From: Anaerolineaceae bacterium
Lineage (GTDB): Bacteria > Chloroflexota > Anaerolineae > Anaerolineales > Anaerolineaceae
Length of the DNA stretch: 64,000 bases
Direction of reading: 5' to 3'
Assembly: GCA_030653365.1 (NCBI GenBank)
Contig: JAURZL010000001.1
Coordinates: 62,001-126,000 of the forward strand
Below the pieces are notes generated by a model that was given only the letters and a program-made list of their open reading frames with translations, did no database searches and was not told where the DNA came from. Numbering within the stretch: position 1 is the stretch's first letter; the number at the start of each line of letters is the position of its first letter. A program made the translations under genes and the position numbers. Positions 60,369 to 64,000 of the stretch are shown here, piece by piece.

Positions 60369-61628
60369 TTAATTTTCCTTTAGTATATTTAATAAGGATT
60401 TTAAGATAACCATTAATTCAAAAATGATGCTTGTTATCATACAAATTATTATTCCTTGTAGTTTTAAATTAGGCACTAATAAAAGTCCTAAAACCAGAAC
60501 TGAAATTGCTGATATTATTTTAGATTTTAAAACAATTTTTGGTTTTTCAAATGCTCTACAGGACATTGTTAATGGTTCGATGATTGCCATAAATATCAAG
60601 ATAATTGAAAATGAAGGGATTAACCAATAATAATCGATATAAAATTCACTTGAATATAAAAACTTTATGATTGTTCTTCCAAAAATAAGCACAAAACAAC
60701 TATAAAGTAATGATAAAGACAAAAAAAACAAAACCAAAAATCGCATTTGTTTAGTAAAAATACTTTTACTTACCGTATGAGCGGAATTTGACAAAAATGG
60801 AAGAGTTAACATTGATGAGGCGGCTAATAATTGTTGAAAAGGTAATGTTAAATTTTGTATTGCTTTAAAAGCTGCAGCTTCATCTAGACTTGATACTAAT
60901 CCTAGGATCGGTATATAAACCAAATTGGTGATACTGCTTGCAATAGATGCTAAAAATATCCATTTTCCATAATTCCAATGGCGTACTAAAATTTCTTGAT
61001 ATGTGATGTCATTGAATGGATTAAAACTTATAGCATTATTACTAATTTTGTAATAAATTACACTGATCAAACTAGCAATTATAAAAACAACATAAATAGA
61101 ATATGGATATAAAATCTCTCTCTCTTTAAGAATAATAATCCCAGCTAGTAAAACGATTGAATAAATCCCACTAATGATCGCTGCTCGATCTATTTTTGAT
61201 CTGATATAATATTTTCGTCTACAGAACCATACCATTAACATGAATGGCAAACTTATGGATGCACCAATAAAAGTTTCTCTGACTAACCCTTTAGTGAAAA
61301 TTGAAATTAAAAGGAAAATAAAAGCAAGAAATATTGATAAACCGATGTGTCCTTTAAATACCTTTGTTAAATACTTATCAACTTTTTCTTTGAAATAAGT
61401 TGAACCAAAAATCATCATTGGTTCTAAAGTTAATGAAATTGAAATTCCTGCGAAGAATAAGTAAATTGAAAAAGCAATAGCGAATGCGCCATATTCTTCA
61501 GGGGTTATCCATCGAGCCAATAAAATATTTACAAGAAAATTGCTACCCGAGAATAATACTTGATCAATAATTGATAGAAATCCTTTATATCCCCATTTTT
61601 TGTATTGAAATAAAAAATTTAAATACAT
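60369..61628 (-). CDS. Oligosaccharide flippase (Wzx/MATE-like)
   Basis: A 419-residue polytopic protein with about twelve hydrophobic helices. The N-terminal segment SNFLVNILLARWITPEEYG near residues 29-47 is typical of Wzx-type polysaccharide transporters. It would move the lipid-linked repeat unit across the membrane, in line with a Wzx/Wzy system. It is extremely AT-rich. Start ATG is 10 bases after the FkbM gene. Confidence 0.88.
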   Translation of the reverse strand: MYLNFLFQYKKWGYKGFLSIIDQVLFSGSNFLVNILLARWITPEEYGAFAIAFSIYLFFAGISISLTLEPMMIFGSTYFKEKVDKYLTKVFKGHIGLSIFLAFIFLLISIFTKGLVRETFIGASISLPFMLMVWFCRRKYYIRSKIDRAAIISGIYSIVLLAGIIILKEREILYPYSIYVVFIIASLISVIYYKISNNAISFNPFNDITYQEILVRHWNYGKWIFLASIASSITNLVYIPILGLVSSLDEAAAFKAIQNLTLPFQQLLAASSMLTLPFLSNSAHTVSKSIFTKQMRFLVLFFLSLSLLYSCFVLIFGRTIIKFLYSSEFYIDYYWLIPSFSIILIFMAIIEPLTMSCRAFEKPKIVLKSKIISAISVLVLGLLLVPNLKLQGIIICMITSIIFELMVILKSLLNILKEN

Positions 61629-61638
61629 AAAATAATAT

Positions 61639-62514
61639 CTATAAATATAAATTTACTTTAGATGCAACTAGGGTGGAAAAATTATTTGGAGGGTTAGTTA
61701 TAAATGATAATGATGGTTGAAATTGTGATTTAACATCTCCCTTTTTTAATTCATAAATATAATATTTAAATTCCCATAATAAATATAAAATATTCTTGGC
61801 ATCCCTTCCAGTTGAAATTGCTGTTCCTGGATTATATTCTATAATCCAGGTTGGAGCATCTCCTTTAGATTTAGAACAAAGATTCTTAGCACCTATTATA
61901 ACTTCTGTTTCAGCTCCTTCAACATCAACCTTAATAAGATTAATTTCTTTTTCATAATTTTGAAAATAATTGTCTAAGTTGATTGTGGAAACATGAATTT
62001 CCCTTACTATGTTCTCTACTTTTTGTAAAGTGTTGAATTTTAGAGAAGACATACTTGCTTCTTTATGAATTTGAAAAATAATTTCACCTTCTTTTGAAGA
62101 AACTGCATGATTGTCTAGTACTACATTGATAAGAGAATTCCGATAAATATTTCTGGTTAAAAATGGATAAATATCTGGATTAGGTTCAAATGCAAAAATC
62201 TTCCCGCTTTTTTCAACTAGGGGTGATGAAAGAATACAATATTCACCTAAGTGTGCTCCAATATCCACAAAAGTCATTCCTGGTTTAAGAAAATAATTTA
62301 CAAAATATGCAATTTCAGGTTCGGAGTATCCTAAATAGTAAATCAATGCCCCAGCACCAAGCTTTGCTGTTTCTATTTTGCTGCCATTTGGTAAAGTTAA
62401 TATCCAAGGAGATTTGTTGAATAACCAACGAGTTCGCCAAATAAACCTTTTTATGATTGCTTTCAAAGGGTTATTCATAAAATCTTCACGATTTAATAAA
62501 GTAGAAAATCTCAT
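61639..62514 (-). CDS. FkbM family methyltransferase
   Basis: A 291-residue SAM methyltransferase of the FkbM family. MTFVDIGAHLGEYCILSSPL near residues 94-113 is motif I, IFAFEPNPDIYPFL near 122-135 follows, and INLIKVDVEGAETEVIIGAK near 190-209 is the diagnostic FkbM segment. It probably O-methylates a sugar. It is the first gene after the promoter at 62668-62695, with a leader of about 150 bases. Confidence 0.9.
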   Translation of the reverse strand: MRFSTLLNREDFMNNPLKAIIKRFIWRTRWLFNKSPWILTLPNGSKIETAKLGAGALIYYLGYSEPEIAYFVNYFLKPGMTFVDIGAHLGEYCILSSPLVEKSGKIFAFEPNPDIYPFLTRNIYRNSLINVVLDNHAVSSKEGEIIFQIHKEASMSSLKFNTLQKVENIVREIHVSTINLDNYFQNYEKEINLIKVDVEGAETEVIIGAKNLCSKSKGDAPTWIIEYNPGTAISTGRDAKNILYLLWEFKYYIYELKKGDVKSQFQPSLSFITNPPNNFSTLVASKVNLYL

Positions 62515-63088
62515 TGTTAGGAAGTTTGGAGTTGTCAGATCAATTAATTGTGTGATTAAAAAGGTTATTATTTACTAATTGCTTTACTATTTATTATATT
62601 ATTATTAACCCTTTAAGTTAAATTCAAAAAGGTTTTCTAAAAACTATTTAATTCGATTAAGGTTTTCATTATACCCAGTAGAATCTTAATTGCAAGCATT
62701 CATTCGGATTATACAAGGTGCATTTTGTAGCAACCAAAACTTCTCGAATTATAACCACATTGATTGGAAAATCTGTTTCTCGAATAATCTCCAATGCCCA
62801 ATGCTAATTCTATAGTAGCAATATTGGCATAATCCTCACACTAAACTATCAAATTTGGTTACCATCCTCAGTAATACTCATATAGGATAATTTCGTATTT
62901 TTAAAAATTTTTCTTGACGGTTACCACTCACGTTTTCCTAACAGAATTTCTAGTACATGGATACAAGTCCATCTGGTATTCTGGTTGTTTTTTAAGTCAA
63001 CAACTATTTTTCATTTTCCTTGGTTGGTTGATCAGTCTTCAATAAGCTCTAAATGTACCTTCTCTTCCCAGGTTTTCAAAAGGTCTGC
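62515..63088. other. Intergenic region upstream of the FkbM gene
   Basis: About 570 AT-rich bases after the TPR gene. No convincing frame on either strand. It contains the promoter at 62668-62695. No repeat or RNA gene is recognised. Confidence 0.5.
62668..62695 (-). promoter_or_regulatory. Sigma-70-type promoter of the polysaccharide operon
   Basis: On the minus strand TTGCAA, a 16-base spacer, then TATAAT, about 155 bases upstream of the FkbM start. Confidence 0.6.
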
Positions 63089-64000
63089 TCATTCCTGCCA
63101 GATGGCAGGAATGGGGACATCCACCATCTGTGGAACAATCTCCATCGCCATGGCACTCATCCTGAACATGTTTGGTGCGTAATAAAGTACACCGAATGTT
63201 CCTGGGCCATAAATTCCATAATGATTGTATTGTGTAATTATTTGTTCTCTACTCTCCTCAGCCAACTTATAATCACCAATTTCTTCATAGTATTTCACCC
63301 ATAACCAATCTGTTTCAATTCTATCCTGAGGGGAATTTACATACGCCAATTCTGAATTCTGAAGTGTTTTTTTTGCGCCTTCCAAATCACCCTGGTGGAT
63401 TTGTGCACTTGCCAGTTGGTTAAATGCCCAGTTAACTTGTTGATTATTCTGCCATGTTTGATAAGCCTCTTCGAAGGAAATTGGACCAGGTGCTGGATTG
63501 TCTTTCATCCAATTATTAATGAATGAATCCCGTAAATCAGTTTCATGCCAGAAATCAGATGTTGACCATTCAGGATTGAGGGAAAGTGTTTGTTGATAAG
63601 CCACCTGAGCATTTTCAAGTTCACCATTTTGTTCCAGAATGAAACCCAGATTCAAGCTATAAAGAGGTGTTCCTGGAGCAAGCTCGACAGCACGTTTTGC
63701 AGCCTCAGAAGCATTAACCAGATCATTATTAGAAATATGCAGCGCAGCCAGATTTGCATGATTTAAAGCAAAAGCAGGCTCAAGTTGAATAGTCTTTTTT
63801 AATTCGGTGATAGCTTCATCCAGTTTGTTCGCATCCCCTTTATCAGCCAGAACAGCGGCAATGAGTGAAAGTTGTTGGTGGGTGATTGCATTTAAAGGGT
63901 CGCGTTTGACCGCTGTTTGGAATTTTTCATAGGCCGAACCCCATTGATTCTGATTGGCAAACGCCACGCCCTGATAATGAGGTGTAATTGTCCAGATACC
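63089..64000 (-). CDS. TPR-repeat protein, 3' part (runs off the window)
   Basis: At least 303 residues; the frame is open to base 64000, so the N-terminus lies outside. Successive TPR units can be seen: SAYEKFQTAVKRDPLNAITH, EAITELKKTIQLEPAFALNH, ASEAAKRAVELAPGTPLYSL and NAQVAYQQTLSLNPEWSTSD, plus later ones. Such tails are common on O-antigen-ligase/polymerase proteins in Anaerolineae, which would fit the cluster, but the membrane part is not in view. A 9-bp hairpin (ATTCCTGCC / GGCAGGAAT) lies at its 3' end. Confidence 0.85.
   Translation of the reverse strand, partial: GIWTITPHYQGVAFANQNQWGSAYEKFQTAVKRDPLNAITHQQLSLIAAVLADKGDANKLDEAITELKKTIQLEPAFALNHANLAALHISNNDLVNASEAAKRAVELAPGTPLYSLNLGFILEQNGELENAQVAYQQTLSLNPEWSTSDFWHETDLRDSFINNWMKDNPAPGPISFEEAYQTWQNNQQVNWAFNQLASAQIHQGDLEGAKKTLQNSELAYVNSPQDRIETDWLWVKYYEEIGDYKLAEESREQIITQYNHYGIYGPGTFGVLYYAPNMFRMSAMAMEIVPQMVDVPIPAIWQE

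Noticed and set aside
54953..62514. Methyltransferases of the polysaccharide cluster as restriction-modification enzymes
   Set aside because: No DPPY/NPPY motif, no target-recognition domain and no endonuclease; the context is glycan assembly.

Overview
The window looks like chromosome of an uncultured Chloroflexi bacterium, most likely Anaerolineae. This is inferred from gene content (PocR-type regulator beside sulfur-carrier genes, a five-gene eut cluster, LCP protein, VTC-DUF4956-CotH triplet, heliorhodopsin, TPR surface protein) and not from a marker gene; there is no rRNA, tRNA or ribosomal protein here. By eye the bulk is near 40 % GC, about 49-54 kb is clearly GC-richer, and about 55-62.6 kb is very AT-rich, so at least three compositional regimes are joined.

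Layout. 0-8 kb: an AAA ATPase, an S10-like carboxypeptidase, then a regulator-SQR-DsrC-DsrE2 sulfur-handling operon, an LCP wall-polymer ligase and a shikimate-kinase-like protein. 8-10 kb: a pair of SPFH/band-7 membrane proteins. 10.2-15 kb: a compact ethanolamine microcompartment operon eutN-eutA-eutB-eutC-eutL. Converging on it to the last base (14985-20373) is an operon for an ABC importer and two tandem glycerophosphodiester phosphodiesterases. The most economical reading is import of glycerophosphodiesters, release of ethanolamine and glycerol 3-phosphate in the cytoplasm, and cleavage of ethanolamine in a shell. A stand-alone allophanate-hydrolase C-terminal-like domain lies just upstream. 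21-25.7 kb: lipid kinase, acyltransferase, DegV, DinB, a truncated macro domain and an unannotated 57-residue membrane protein. 26-31.5 kb: a two-component system divergent from a VTC/DUF4956/CotH triplet. 31.6-35.8 kb: carotenoid genes (P450, crtY, crtI). 36-43.3 kb: small membrane proteins, toroid-fold proteins, methyltransferase, epimerase, MBL hydrolase.

43.4-52.4 kb is the most interesting stretch. A redoxin-HlyD-FtsX-ABC efflux operon is divergent from a peroxiredoxin-like gene interrupted by an in-frame TGA (47152-47154) that reads as a selenoprotein (U-P-F-C), with a bacterial-SECIS-like hairpin 25 nt downstream. Next come a DUF4345-like protein, a heliorhodopsin, DUF2177, an FeS cryptochrome/photolyase, an SDR and a histidine phosphatase. 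A direct repeat, TTGTAYMA-N3-TTGTAKAW with 11-bp phasing, occurs at the crtY/crtI promoter region, at the efflux/selenoprotein divergent promoter and upstream of the phosphatase/SDR/photolyase genes. This suggests one light- or redox-responsive regulon whose regulator lies outside the window. A family of perfect hairpins (GGGTGTTTTT...AAAAACACCC type) recurs between genes here and near 5.7 kb.

52.5-64 kb, all on the minus strand, is an exopolysaccharide cluster (priming sugar transferase, WecG/TagA, two GT4, deacetylase, three methyltransferases, flippase, a broken methyltransferase gene) ending in the 3' part of a TPR protein that runs off the window.
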